64,000 nt of DNA from Streptomyces bikiniensis. Lineage in GTDB: Bacteria > Actinomycetota > Actinomycetes > Streptomycetales > Streptomycetaceae. Within the stretch, counting starts at the first letter, position 1, and each line of letters opens with the position of its first letter. The notes under the pieces are model-generated. The model was not told where the DNA came from and searched no databases. It worked only from the letters and a program-made list of their open reading frames with translations. The position numbers were made by a program, and so were the translations under genes. Location: positions 124,001 through 188,000 of the forward strand of contig JNWL01000006.1 in the NCBI GenBank assembly GCA_000716465.1. Direction: 5' to 3'. Of the stretch, positions 24,795 through 33,584 are shown one piece after another.

Positions 24795-25859
24795 TCAGCC
24801 GAGGACGACGCAGGAGGCCGCCGGGGCCTCGATCGCGCCCGCGCGGGACGGGACGCCGGTTTCGGGGTCGAGGGCGAACCAGGTGACGTCGCCGGAGCGC
24901 TCGTTCGCCGCGTACAGGTGCCGTCCGGAGGGGGCGAGGGTCAGGTCGCGGGGCCAGGTACCGCCGCAGGGCACGGTGGCGGTCAGCCCGGCCTTCGATC
25001 CGTCCGGGTCGAGGGCGAGGACGGCGAGGGTGTCGTCGCCGCGGATCGCGGCCCAGAGGAAGCGCCCGTCGGGGGCGGCGACCACCTCGGAGGGGTAGCT
25101 GGGTCCGGGGGTGCCCTCGGGGACGACGCGGGTCTCGCCGAGCGGTTCGAGGACGCCGGTCTCCGCGTCCCAGCGGCAGACGGTGAGGACGGGTTCCAGC
25201 TCGTGCAGGACGTACGCGTGCGTGCCGGACGGGTGGAAGGCGAGGTGGCGCGGCCCGGTGCCGGGGCGCAGCGCGGTCTCGCCGTGGAGGGCGGGCGCCC
25301 CGGCCCCGGGGTCGAGGGAGTAGATCCACACGGAGTCGGTGCCCAGGTCCGTGCTCAGGGCCCAGCGGCCGCTGGGGTCGGGGAGCACCTGGTGGGCGTG
25401 CGGGCCGCTCTGGCGGTCCGCGACGGGGCCGCTCCCCTCGTGGCGCAGGACCGCCTCGGCGGGGCGGACGGTGCCGTCGGCGGCCAGGGGCAGGGCGGTG
25501 ACGTTGCCGGAGGTGTAGTTGGCGGTGAGGACCCGTCCCCCGGCCAGGGAGAGGTGGGTGGGTCCGGAGCCGTCGACGGGGACGGGCGCGCCGAGCGGCC
25601 GGGGCGCGGGCCCGGTGACGTCGAAGGCGGCCACGGCGCCCGCGTCGGTCTCGGACACGGCGTACAGGAGGGGTCCGGCCAGGGCGAGGAAGGAGGGGTC
25701 GGCGACGGTGTCGTCGGCCCCGGTGACGGTCAGCGCGCCCGTACCGGCGTCGACGTCGGCGACGAGGACGCCGCGTCCGCCCGCCGAGGTGAAGGAGCCG
25801 ATGTACGCCCGTGCCGCCCCCTCGTGCTCCCGGTTCCCGACCGTTCCTGCGTCGCCCAC
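24795..25859 (-). CDS. lactonase family protein (6-phosphogluconolactonase/YbhE-like)
   Basis: A 354-residue seven-bladed propeller of the lactonase family, which includes E. coli YbhE (Pgl). Conserved stretches: AYIGSFTSAGGRGVLVADVD, GPTHLSLAGGRVLTANYTSGNV, SGPHAHQVLPDPSGRWALSTDLGTDSV, RHLAFHPSGTHAYVLHEL, and WPRDLTLAPSGRHLYAANERSGDV. It would hydrolyse a sugar lactone in the cytosol. Start GTG at 25859, with GGGGAGG five bases upstream. A DasR-type operator 64 bases upstream suggests amino-sugar-responsive control. Confidence 0.87.
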   Translation of the reverse strand: MGDAGTVGNREHEGAARAYIGSFTSAGGRGVLVADVDAGTGALTVTGADDTVADPSFLALAGPLLYAVSETDAGAVAAFDVTGPAPRPLGAPVPVDGSGPTHLSLAGGRVLTANYTSGNVTALPLAADGTVRPAEAVLRHEGSGPVADRQSGPHAHQVLPDPSGRWALSTDLGTDSVWIYSLDPGAGAPALHGETALRPGTGPRHLAFHPSGTHAYVLHELEPVLTVCRWDAETGVLEPLGETRVVPEGTPGPSYPSEVVAAPDGRFLWAAIRGDDTLAVLALDPDGSKAGLTATVPCGGTWPRDLTLAPSGRHLYAANERSGDVTWFALDPETGVPSRAGAIEAPAASCVVLG

Positions 25860-25922
25860 GGCGCCTCCCCTGTCCCGGCGCCGGCCGCGTTCGGCCGGCC
25901 GTTCGCGGCCGACGGTAGCAGG

Positions 25923-25932
25923 GGTCTAGACC
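25923..25932. promoter_or_regulatory. DasR-type operator (dre) upstream of the lactonase gene
   Basis: GGTCTAGACC is a perfect palindrome equal to the core of the DasR consensus (A-C/G-TGGTCTAGACCA-C/G-T). The surrounding 16 bases match the consensus at 12 positions. DasR is the GntR-family regulator of N-acetylglucosamine metabolism in Streptomyces. The site is 64 bases before the lactonase start. Binding is inferred from the match. Confidence 0.65.
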
Positions 25933-25935
25933 AAA

Positions 25936-25963
25936 GGGCCGGAACCGGGGTCGGTTCCGGCCC
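25936..25963 (-). terminator. terminator of the FUSC gene
   Basis: An 11-base perfect stem (25936-25946 with 25953-25963) with a six-base loop, 20 bases past the FUSC stop on the minus strand. Confidence 0.8.
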
Positions 25964-25982
25964 CGCGTCGGGGCGTTCCGGC

Positions 25983-27500
25983 TCAGGCGGCCGGGACGAG
26001 GGGCGCGCGCGGGGAGGTGCGCAGGGGCGCCGCGAGGTCGACGAGGGCCTGCTCCAGGCCGTGCAGATGGCCGAGGGCGGCCTCGGCGCCGGGGTGGTGG
26101 CGCGGCACCCCGGCCGCCTCGGTGGCCTCGGGCCGTACGGGCTCCGCCGGGGGCACGAGGGCGTGGACGGCGGTCTCGACGCGCCAGGCGGCGGCCGCGA
26201 GCCGGGCGTCGTGCGAGGCGTCCGGGTCGGCCGCGACGGCGGCGAGGCCCCTGATCTCGCGGGCACAGTCGTCCAGGAGGGCGAGCACCCGGCGGGCGCG
26301 GGCCTTGCGGGCGCGCAGCGGGCTCAGCGGGTGCACGAGCGGCGCGAGGGAGAGCCGGACCCGGCCGAGCAGGAGCTCCAGTTCGGCGGCGTGCGGCGCC
26401 GGGTCGGCGTCCGGGTCGCCGGCGAGCCGGCGGGCGGCGGCCGTGGTGCAGGTGTGCACGCAGGTCACGGCCCGCTCGATCCAGGCGTTGGTGGCGGCGT
26501 GCGTGGTCACGGGCAGCAGGGCCACGCCGATCGCGGCGCCGATCGCGCCGACGGCGGTCTCCTGGAAGCGCAGGAGCAGCAGCCCGGGGTGCAGGACGCC
26601 GAGCAGCCCGTACAGGAGTCCGGCCATGACGGTCACGAAGAACATCATCCAGCTGTACGAGAGCGGGGCGGTGTAGAAGATCCCGAAGACGCACACGGCG
26701 ACGAGGAGGGCGGTCGGGGCGGGCGCGCCGCCCAGGGGGACGGCGATCAGGAGTCCGGCGGCGATGCCGGTGACGGTGCCGAGGACCCGGCGGAAGCCCC
26801 GGACGAGGGTCTCGCCGCGCGAGGCGGTGTTGACGAAGATCCACCAGGCGGTGCCGACGGCCCAGTACCAGCGCTCGTGGGAGATCAGCTGTCCGGCGGC
26901 GAGGGCGACGGCGCAGGCGGCGGTGGCCTGGAAGGCCTGGCGGGTGGTGGGGCGGGCGAGGCCGGTGCCCGGCAGCGGGGCGGGCGCGGCGGGCGGCGGG
27001 ACGCGCCGCTCGACGCACCAGGCGCCGAAGCGGACGGCGCCGGAGGCGAGCAGCGCCAGGGCCACGGCCGCGTACAGCTCCGGGAGCTGGGCGGGGAGGG
27101 CGTGCAGGAACTGCGTCACGAAGAACTGCATGAAGGCGAAGATGCCGAGGGCGTGTCCGCGCGGCCCCCAGCGGCGGGCGTAGACCCCGGCGAAGACGAC
27201 GAGCAGCCAGGCGGCGTCGCGCAGGAGGGGGAGGTCGTGGAGGACGGTGGCCAGGGCGAGGACGGGGAAGCCAGCGGCGGGCAGCAGGGCGGTGGTGACG
27301 GCCTGGCGGCGCACGGTCGGGTCGCCCACGGTGAAGAGGGCGAGCAGCGCGGCGAGGCCGGCCGTGATGGAGGCGGTGAGGGAGAACCCCGCGAGCTCGG
27401 CGAGCGCGACCGCGAGGCCGATGCCGAGGACCGCCCGCAGGGAGACGCGCAGTCGGACGAGGCCCGGATCCGGGGCCACGAACATCTTCTTCACGGCCAA
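25983..27500 (-). CDS. FUSC family membrane protein
   Basis: A protein of about 505 residues with two blocks of five to six membrane helices, the FUSC (fusaric acid resistance/aromatic acid efflux-like) layout. Helical segments include GIGLAVALAELAGFSLTASITAGLAALLALFTVG, ALGIFAFMQFFVTQFLHALP and YWAVGTAWWIFVNTASRGETLVRGFRRVLGTVTGIAAGLLIAV, the last carrying the conserved FUSC-like R-G/RxxGTxxG motif. A cytosolic helical C-terminus follows. Start uncertain: TTG at 27500 behind AAGGGGG, GTG at 27494, or ATG at 27485. Substrate unknown; could be a passive exporter of aromatic or polyamine-like compounds. Confidence 0.82.
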   Translation of the reverse strand: MAVKKMFVAPDPGLVRLRVSLRAVLGIGLAVALAELAGFSLTASITAGLAALLALFTVGDPTVRRQAVTTALLPAAGFPVLALATVLHDLPLLRDAAWLLVVFAGVYARRWGPRGHALGIFAFMQFFVTQFLHALPAQLPELYAAVALALLASGAVRFGAWCVERRVPPPAAPAPLPGTGLARPTTRQAFQATAACAVALAAGQLISHERWYWAVGTAWWIFVNTASRGETLVRGFRRVLGTVTGIAAGLLIAVPLGGAPAPTALLVAVCVFGIFYTAPLSYSWMMFFVTVMAGLLYGLLGVLHPGLLLLRFQETAVGAIGAAIGVALLPVTTHAATNAWIERAVTCVHTCTTAAARRLAGDPDADPAPHAAELELLLGRVRLSLAPLVHPLSPLRARKARARRVLALLDDCAREIRGLAAVAADPDASHDARLAAAAWRVETAVHALVPPAEPVRPEATEAAGVPRHHPGAEAALGHLHGLEQALVDLAAPLRTSPRAPLVPAA

Positions 27501-27662
27501 GGCCGCCCCCTTGTCTTGCCTTCCGCCGGCCGCGCGGCGCCCCGGGGTGGTGGGGCCGTGCGGACACGACGAAGGCGCCGCGGTCCGGACCGGCCTCGTC
27601 GCCGCCCCGGCGCTGCGCGGCGCCGAAAGTACGTGGATACGACACAGGAAAACATCCCGGCT

Positions 27663-27733
27663 CCATTGGCTCAACTCGACGCCGATGTGCTGGGCCATTG
27701 GTACGACCGGAGGCTTCCCGCGTGCTCCATTGG
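27663..27733. promoter_or_regulatory. three CCATTGG boxes at exact 32-base spacing
   Basis: CCATTGG occurs at 27663-27669, 27695-27701 and 27727-27733, each 32 bases from the next, about three helical turns. A near-inverted copy (CCAACGG) follows the third. The even spacing on one DNA face suggests cooperative protein binding upstream of the FUSC or DoxX gene. Confidence 0.5.
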
Positions 27734-27860
27734 TGGGCCAACGGACCATCTTCGCCGGAGCGGCGCCGGAGCGGCGGTTCCGGAAGGCGGCCCGGATTCC
27801 GGAAGGGTCGGCTCCAGCTCTCGACGGCCCGCCCCTCGCGCACCTACGCTCACCGCGTAC

Positions 27861-27874
27861 TTACCAGTCAGTAA
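27861..27874. promoter_or_regulatory. TTAC-N6-GTAA palindrome upstream of the DoxX gene
   Basis: TTAC and GTAA flank CAGTCA, 32 bases before the DoxX start codon. This resembles TetR-family half-sites. It would overlap the promoter or the transcription start. Confidence 0.45.
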
Positions 27875-27905
27875 TGACCTCGTACCGTCGCTTCGGAGGA
27901 CCCCC

Positions 27906-28277
27906 ATGCCCCGGCCCGCACACTCCGCCCTCGCTCTCGCCGGCCTGATGGCCGCCGCGGGCGCCACCCACTTCCTCGCCCCGAAGCCGTTCGACTCGAT
28001 CGTGCCGCGCGCCCTGCCGGGCAGCCCGCGGACGTGGACGCGGGTCAGCGGGGTCGCCGAGCTGGCGCTCGCCGCCGGTCTCGCGGTGCCGGGCACGCGC
28101 CGGGCGAGCGCCCGCGCGACCGCCCTCTTCCTCGCCGCCGTCTTCCCGGCCAACGTGAAGATGGCGTACGACTGGCGCCACCGCTCCGCGGCGGCCAGGG
28201 CCGTCGCCTACGGCCGCCTCCCCCTCCAGCTCCCCCTGATCCTCTGGGCCGGGCACGCGGCCCGCGCGGAGGACTGA
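27906..28277 (+). CDS. DoxX-like small membrane protein
   Basis: A 123-residue protein with four hydrophobic segments, the length and pattern of DoxX/DUF4267-like proteins: ALALAGLMAAAGATHFLAPKPFDSIVPRALPGSP, ELALAAGLAVPG, ATALFLAAVFPANVKMAYDW and LPLQLPLILWAGHAA. The THFLAPKPFDSIVP stretch is characteristic. Start ATG at 27906 behind GGAGGA. Role unknown; members of the family have been linked to redox or thiol stress. Confidence 0.85.
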   Translation: MPRPAHSALALAGLMAAAGATHFLAPKPFDSIVPRALPGSPRTWTRVSGVAELALAAGLAVPGTRRASARATALFLAAVFPANVKMAYDWRHRSAAARAVAYGRLPLQLPLILWAGHAARAED

Positions 28278-28387
28278 GGACCGAGGGGACGGGGCGCGGG
28301 GCGCCGACCCGGGGGAAGCGGGGCGCGGGAGGCCGGGGAGCGTAGAGTCGGCCCCGGGCAGGCGGGACCGAAGGAGGCCGGCGGGGC

Positions 28388-28867
28388 ATGGCGGTGGACG
28401 AGCTCGACACCCGGATCCTGCGACTGCTGATCGAGCAGCCGAGGACGAGCGTGCGCGAGTACGCGCGGATCCTGGGCGTGGCGCGGGGCACCGTACAGGC
28501 CCGGATCGACCGCCTGGAGCGGGACGGCGTGATCACGGCGACCGGACCGGTCCTCTCCCCCGCCGCCCTCGGCCACCCGGTGCTGGCCTTCGTGCACGTC
28601 GAGGTGACCCAGGGGCACCTGGACGAGGTCGGGGACGCCCTCGCGTCCGTGCCGGAGATCGTGGAGGCCTTCTCGATCACCGGCGGCGGCGACCTGCTGA
28701 CCCGGGTGGTGGCGCGGGACGCCGGACACCTGGAGGACGTCATCCAGCGGCTGATCCGGTTGCCCGGGGTGGTCCGCACCCGGACCGAGATCGCACTGCG
28801 CGAGCGGGTGCCCCACCGACTGCTGCCGCTGGTCGAGGCGGTCGGGCGGGGACCGGGCACTCCCTGA
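28388..28867 (+). CDS. Lrp/AsnC family transcriptional regulator
   Basis: A 159-residue Lrp/AsnC regulator. N-terminal helix-turn-helix: LDTRILRLLIEQPRTSVREYARILGVARGTVQARIDRLERDGVI. C-terminal RAM effector domain with the GGGDLLTRVVARD motif, which in family members forms the amino-acid pocket. Start ATG at 28388 with GGAGG upstream. It ends at a small terminator hairpin. Targets are not evident; no amino-acid gene is divergent from it. Confidence 0.92.
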   Translation: MAVDELDTRILRLLIEQPRTSVREYARILGVARGTVQARIDRLERDGVITATGPVLSPAALGHPVLAFVHVEVTQGHLDEVGDALASVPEIVEAFSITGGGDLLTRVVARDAGHLEDVIQRLIRLPGVVRTRTEIALRERVPHRLLPLVEAVGRGPGTP

Positions 28868-28888
28868 ACCCCCACCAGGGTTGCTCAT

Positions 28889-28905
28889 GCGGCTGGATCA
28901 GCCGC
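28889..28905 (+). terminator. terminator after the Lrp gene
   Basis: A seven-base perfect stem, GCGGCTG and CAGCCGC, with a GAT loop followed by TATTT, 21 bases past the stop codon. Confidence 0.65.
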
Positions 28906-28949
28906 TATTTCCTTGCATGTGCGACCTGAGGCCGCCTAATCTTGCGCGC

Positions 28950-29339
28950 ATGCAGTCCTACACCATCGGGCAGGCCGCGCGTCTGCTGGGCGTCAGCCCC
29001 GACACGGCGCGCCGCTGGGCCGACGCGGGCCGGGTCACCACCCACCGCGACGAGAACGGCCGGCGGCTCATCGACGGCCGCGACCTCGCCGCCTTCTCCG
29101 TCGAGGTCGGGCAGGGCGACGGCGACGACACGTCGTACACCTCGGCGCGCAACGCGTTCCCCGGGATCGTGACCGCCGTCAAGCTCGGTGACGTCGCGGC
29201 CCAGGTCGAGATCCAGGCCGGTCCGCACCGGCTCGTCTCGCTCCTCACCCGGGAGGCCGTGGAGGAACTGGGACTAGAAGTCGGCATGCGGGCCACCGCC
29301 CGCGTGAAGTCGACCAGCGTGCACGTCGACGTGCCCTGA
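28950..29339 (+). CDS. HTH/TOBE molybdenum-binding regulator-like protein
   Basis: A 129-residue fusion of a MerR/excisionase-type helix-turn-helix (YTIGQAARLLGVSPDTARRWADAGRV, residues 3-28) and a C-terminal TOBE/Mop domain (ARNAFPGIVTAVKLGDVAAQVEIQAGPHRLVSLLTREAVEELGL...ARVKSTSVHVDV), which binds molybdate in relatives. Usually it sits just before modABC, but here the next gene is a convergent phosphatase, so any transporter is elsewhere. Start ATG at 28950, seven bases after TAATCT, which suggests a leaderless mRNA. Confidence 0.87.
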   Translation: MQSYTIGQAARLLGVSPDTARRWADAGRVTTHRDENGRRLIDGRDLAAFSVEVGQGDGDDTSYTSARNAFPGIVTAVKLGDVAAQVEIQAGPHRLVSLLTREAVEELGLEVGMRATARVKSTSVHVDVP

Positions 29340-29376
29340 CCCGGCCCGACCGCGTACGGGCCGGGGACCGGCGGGC

Positions 29377-31437
29377 TCAGCGGAGGCTCCGGGCGACCAG
29401 GATCGCCACGTCGTCCTGGGCCGATCCCCCGAGCAGCCGGGCGAGGACCTCGTCGCACAGCGTGTCCAGGGGCCGGTCCAGGGGGCGGAGCGCGTGGGCG
29501 AGCTGCCCCATCCCCTGGTCGAGGTCCCGGTCGCGGGCCTCGACCAGGCCGTCCGTGTAGAGGACGAGCAGCCCGCCCGCGGTCAGCTCGACCTCCTCCG
29601 TGCCGAAGTCGTGGGCCCCCGTGCCCAGCGGGGTGCCCGGCGGCCCGTCGAGGAAGCCGACGGCCCCGTCCGGGGTCGCGACGACCGGGGGCGGGTGCCC
29701 CGCGCGGGCGATCGTCCAGCGGCCGGCGGCCGGGTCGTGGACCGCGTAGACGCAGGTCGCCATCTCGTCCTCGCCCAGGTCGGCCACGACCGCGTCGAGG
29801 GAGCGGAGCATCCGGGCCGGCGGGATGTCGTGGCGGGCCAGGGTGCGGACGGCGGTGCGCAGTTGGCCCATGACGGCCGCCGCGTGGATGCCGTGGCCCA
29901 TGACGTCGCCGATGACGAGCCCGGTCCTGCCGCCCGGCAGGGCGATGGCGTCGTACCAGTCGCCGCCGACGTCGTGGGCGCTCGCGGGCAGGTAGCGGCC
30001 GGTGAGTTCGAGGCCGGTGACGGCGGGGAGCGCGTTGTTGGTGAGGGAGCGCCGGAGGGTGAGGGCGGCTTCCCGCTGGGTGGTGTAGAGGCGGGCGTTG
30101 TCGATGTTGAGGGCGGCGCGGGCCACGACCTCGTCGATGAGGACCCGGTCCTGGGCGTCGAAGGGCTCGCGGTCGCGCAGCCGGGTCACCGTGATCGTGC
30201 CGAGGACCTTGCCCCGGGCCACGAGGGGGACGAGTCGCGCCGAGCCGATGCGGGCGGCGAAGTAGGTGCGCAGCGGCTCGGCGCGCGGGCCGCCGAAGAG
30301 GGCCGGCAGGTCGGACGTGTAGAGGTCGGTGGGCCGCCCCTGGGCGACGGCCCGCTCGTACGCGGAGTCCAGCGGGATCTGGAAGGTCTGCCCCGGTGCC
30401 AGCTGGGACGTGGGGGCGGCCGGTTCGGGGAAGCGGGCGGCGAGCCGCCGCAGGACGCCCCGGGTGGAGGCGGCCGACTCGTCCGGCGCGAGGACCGACT
30501 CCAGCATCTGCACGTCGGCGGAGTCGGCGAGCTGGGGGACGAGGAAGCGGACGGCCTCCTCCGCCGTCCGCACGAGGTCCAGGGTGGTGCCGATCCGGGC
30601 GCCGGCCTCCGAGAGCAGGGCGAAGCGACGGCGGGCCCGCTCGATCTCGTCGTGCGCCTCCTGGCTCTCGGTGATGTCGACGAGGGAGGCGATGAGCCCC
30701 AGGGGCCGGCGGTCGGCGCGGTCGAGGAGCGGGGCGTACGAGCAGGACCAGAAGCGGTCGCGGTCCGGGTCTGCGGGGGTGCGGCCGACCCGGCGCGCGT
30801 CGACGACGGCGGTGCCGCTGTCGAGGACCCGGCGCATCAGGGCTTCGAGCGAGTCGGCGTTGACGCCGGGCACGACCTCGGTGAGGCGCCGGCCGACGTG
30901 CTCGGCGGCCGGGACGCCGTTCATCCGGGCCAGGGCGTCGTTGACGCGCAGGAAGCGCAGGTCGGGGCCGAGCAGGGCGAGGCCGATGGGCGACTGCGTG
31001 AAGAGGCTCTCCATCGCCGCCAGGTTCTCGCGCATCCGCAGGACCTCGGAGGTCTCCACGGCGATGAGCATCGCCCCCGTCCGCCCCTCCGGGTCGACGG
31101 CCGGCACGATCCACATCTCCATGGCGACCGTGTGGCCGTCGCGGTGGCGGACGGGCAGCGTGCCCATGATGGTCTCGCCCGCCTGGACGCGGAGGGTGAG
31201 CCGGTCGGCGAGCTCCCGGTTGGCGTCGGGGACCAGGAGCGGGGTGGCGAGCCGTCCGAGCACGTGCTCGGGGCGGTGGCCGAGGAGGTCCTGGGCGGCG
31301 AGGGACCACTCGACGATGCGGCCGTCGGCGTCCTCCCGCCAGAGGGCGATCGGCAGCAGCTCACGGAGCACGCCGGCGTCCCCCACGGCCGCCCGGGGCG
31401 GCTGCGGGACCCTGCTCGACGACTGGTGAGTCTCCAA
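29377..31437 (-). CDS. PAS-GAF-SpoIIE protein serine/threonine phosphatase
   Basis: A 686-residue multi-domain PP2C-type phosphatase of the SpoIIE/RsbU group, likely acting on anti-sigma factor antagonists. Two PAS domains (about residues 25-125 and 140-255; ELLPIALWREDADGRIVEWS and LFTQSPIGLALLGPDLRFLRVND) precede a GAF domain (about 270-450). The catalytic domain starts around ASAHDVGGDWYDAIALPGG, with metal-binding Asp residues and GDVMGHGIHAAAVMGQL. The predicted start is TTG at 31437 with a weak ribosome site; a downstream GTG is possible. It could work with the STAS protein at 36938, though they are not linked. Confidence 0.9.
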   Translation of the reverse strand: METHQSSSRVPQPPRAAVGDAGVLRELLPIALWREDADGRIVEWSLAAQDLLGHRPEHVLGRLATPLLVPDANRELADRLTLRVQAGETIMGTLPVRHRDGHTVAMEMWIVPAVDPEGRTGAMLIAVETSEVLRMRENLAAMESLFTQSPIGLALLGPDLRFLRVNDALARMNGVPAAEHVGRRLTEVVPGVNADSLEALMRRVLDSGTAVVDARRVGRTPADPDRDRFWSCSYAPLLDRADRRPLGLIASLVDITESQEAHDEIERARRRFALLSEAGARIGTTLDLVRTAEEAVRFLVPQLADSADVQMLESVLAPDESAASTRGVLRRLAARFPEPAAPTSQLAPGQTFQIPLDSAYERAVAQGRPTDLYTSDLPALFGGPRAEPLRTYFAARIGSARLVPLVARGKVLGTITVTRLRDREPFDAQDRVLIDEVVARAALNIDNARLYTTQREAALTLRRSLTNNALPAVTGLELTGRYLPASAHDVGGDWYDAIALPGGRTGLVIGDVMGHGIHAAAVMGQLRTAVRTLARHDIPPARMLRSLDAVVADLGEDEMATCVYAVHDPAAGRWTIARAGHPPPVVATPDGAVGFLDGPPGTPLGTGAHDFGTEEVELTAGGLLVLYTDGLVEARDRDLDQGMGQLAHALRPLDRPLDTLCDEVLARLLGGSAQDDVAILVARSLR

Positions 31438-31696
31438 CGCATCGCCCTACGCCTCGGCCGGCCCCGGGGGGCACGATCCCTACCGGATCACCCTAACCGA
31501 GACATTGGCGGCGGGCGCTGCGCAGGCGGCCGTTCGATGTCCCGGGCCGGTGGGGGGCCGGACGTGACAGGTGCGGCCGGGAGCGGCGAAGATCTGCACG
31601 GACGCCTCCGGGCGGACCGGCGAAGCGGGCGGCGGACCGGCCGGGGGGCCGGCGCCGCTCCGAGGACCAGGGAACGACCCGAGTACAGGGGTGGGC

Positions 31697-33409
31697 GTGA
31701 GCAGAGTGATCGACGGCCGTTTCGAGCTGGTGGAGCGGCTGGGCGGGGGCGGCATGGGGACGGTGTGGCGCGCCCGGGACCTGGCCCTCCACCGCGACGT
31801 GGCGCTCAAGGAGGTGCGCCCGCCGGACCCGGCGATGGCCGAGTACGACACCGAGGGCGCCCGGACCCTGCGCGCGCGGGTGCTGCGGGAGGCCCGCGCC
31901 CTGGCCCGGATCGACCACCCCAACGTGGTGACGATCCATCACATCGTGGACGCGGGCGAGGGCACCTACCCGTGGCTCGTGATGGAGCTGGTCACCGGCG
32001 GCTCCCTCCAGGACCGCCTGGACCGGGGCACGATGGCCCCCACCGAGGCCGCCGTCCTCGGCCGCGAGCTGCTCTCGGCGCTGCGCGCCGCCCACGGCCT
32101 GGGCATCGAGCACCGCGACGTGAAGCCCGCCAACGTCCTGCTGCGGCCCGACGGGCGGCCGGTCCTCACCGACTTCGGCATCGCGGCGATCCGCGAGTCC
32201 ACCGCCCTGACCGCCTCGGGCTCGATCATCGGCTCGCCGGACTACATGGCGCCCGAGCGGATCCGGGGCGGCGCGAGCGGCCCGGCGGCCGACCTGTGGT
32301 CGCTGGCCATGCTTCTGTACGTGGCGGTGGAGGGCCACCACCCGCTGCGCCGGGAGAACACCCTGGCGACCCTGGCGGCGGTCATCTCCGACGACGTGCC
32401 GCCCCCGGTCCGGGCGGGCGCGCTGACCGGCGTCCTGACCCGGCTGCTCGTGCGGGACCCGGCGACGCGCCCGGACGCGGAGGAGGTGGACCGGGCGCTG
32501 GCGGCCGTCGCGCCGGGAGCGCAGGGGGACGGCGGGACGGTACGGGACCGGGTGCCGGGGTTCGGGGCGCCGGAGACCGGCGGCGCGGACTCCGGGGGGA
32601 CGACGTCGTTCCGGCTCGCGCCGCCGGCGGCGGGCGGTCCGGCGGGGCCGGCGGGGGTTCCGGTGGCGGGCGGTCCGGCCGGCTTCACCGGCGCGCCGCC
32701 CGCGACCGCGCCGGTGGCGGGCGGCGCCCCCGGGCGGCGCGGACGCCGGATCGTCGTGGCGGCCGCCGTGGCGGCGGTCCTGGCGGTGGGGATACCCGTC
32801 GCCGCCGTGAACTGGGACCGGGGCGCGGACGGGCGGGACGACGGGCCGACCGCCGCCCCCTCGCAGCAGGGCCCGGGCGCGCAGCGGCCCCCGGGATCCG
32901 CGGCGTCCACCGGGGCGCCCTCGAAGGAGCCCGCGGTGGAGGCGACCGCCGGGAAGCTCGACCTGCTGACGCCCGCCGGGGTCCGCACCGCCGTCGCCGC
33001 CGTCGAGAAGGCCTCGGGCGGCGCCAAGGTCAGCAGGTTCGTCGTGTACCCGGAGTACGCGACGGCCGAGGCGATGGTCGAGGGCAGCACGACGCGGTAC
33101 GACCGGTACATGTACCGGGGCGGGGACGTGGCCGTCCGGGAGGGCCCCGGCGGCACCGCCTTCCCGGGCTCGGTCCCGGTCGACCTGGACACCTTCGCGT
33201 GGGACGCCCTGCCGACGCTCCTGAAGCGGGCCGAGAAGGAGCTGGGGGTGAAGGAGCCCGTCAACCGCTACCTGGTCGTCAGCCCGGCCTCGACCCTCAC
33301 GAAGAGCGATCCCGAGATGAGCGTCTACCTCTCCGACACGTACGGGTCCGCCTATCTGGCGGCCGACGCGAAGGGACGGGTGACCGCCGTCCACCCCCGC
33401 GAGGACTGA
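31697..33409 (+). CDS. transmembrane Ser/Thr protein kinase (PknB-like, no PASTA)
   Basis: A 570-residue Hanks-type kinase. The catalytic domain (residues 7-270) has the glycine loop GGGGMGTVW, the ATP lysine in VALKEV (Lys38), the catalytic loop HRDVKPANVLL, DFGIA, and the APE of YMAPERI. A Pro/Gly/Ala-rich linker leads to one membrane helix (RIVVAAAVAAVLAVGIPVAAVNW, about 351-373) and a roughly 190-residue extracellular domain with no recognised repeats. Start GTG at 31697; GTG at 31691 is also possible. Divergent from the SpoIIE-type phosphatase, a suggestive kinase/phosphatase pairing. Confidence 0.92.
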   Translation: MSRVIDGRFELVERLGGGGMGTVWRARDLALHRDVALKEVRPPDPAMAEYDTEGARTLRARVLREARALARIDHPNVVTIHHIVDAGEGTYPWLVMELVTGGSLQDRLDRGTMAPTEAAVLGRELLSALRAAHGLGIEHRDVKPANVLLRPDGRPVLTDFGIAAIRESTALTASGSIIGSPDYMAPERIRGGASGPAADLWSLAMLLYVAVEGHHPLRRENTLATLAAVISDDVPPPVRAGALTGVLTRLLVRDPATRPDAEEVDRALAAVAPGAQGDGGTVRDRVPGFGAPETGGADSGGTTSFRLAPPAAGGPAGPAGVPVAGGPAGFTGAPPATAPVAGGAPGRRGRRIVVAAAVAAVLAVGIPVAAVNWDRGADGRDDGPTAAPSQQGPGAQRPPGSAASTGAPSKEPAVEATAGKLDLLTPAGVRTAVAAVEKASGGAKVSRFVVYPEYATAEAMVEGSTTRYDRYMYRGGDVAVREGPGGTAFPGSVPVDLDTFAWDALPTLLKRAEKELGVKEPVNRYLVVSPASTLTKSDPEMSVYLSDTYGSAYLAADAKGRVTAVHPRED

Positions 33410-33584
33410 CGGCCGGAGGACCCCGGGGCCGGCGGCCGGTCGTCAGGGGCCTGAAGGCCCGGGTCCGCTCGGTGACGGCCCGTTCCGCCGGCAGGCACCC
33501 GATCGGGGAGGCCGTCCCGGCGCTGCGGGCGCGGGACGCCCGGCCGGCCCCGGTCGGCGGGGACGGGGCGGATGGGGTGGCGCG

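Larger units (their letters stand above)
27501..27905. other. 405-base intergenic region between FUSC and DoxX genes
   Basis: No coding frame is convincing here. It holds the divergent promoters of the FUSC gene and the DoxX gene, three evenly spaced CCATTGG boxes (27663-27733) and a TTAC/GTAA palindrome (27861-27874). The FUSC-proximal 100 bases are very GC rich with several short inverted repeats. Confidence 0.7.

Noticed and set aside
24759..28277. A 1172-codon plus-strand open frame
   Set aside because: It is antisense to the lactonase and FUSC genes and shows repetitive Gly/Ala/Val/Arg sequence. Only its last 123 codons (from 27906) are a real gene.
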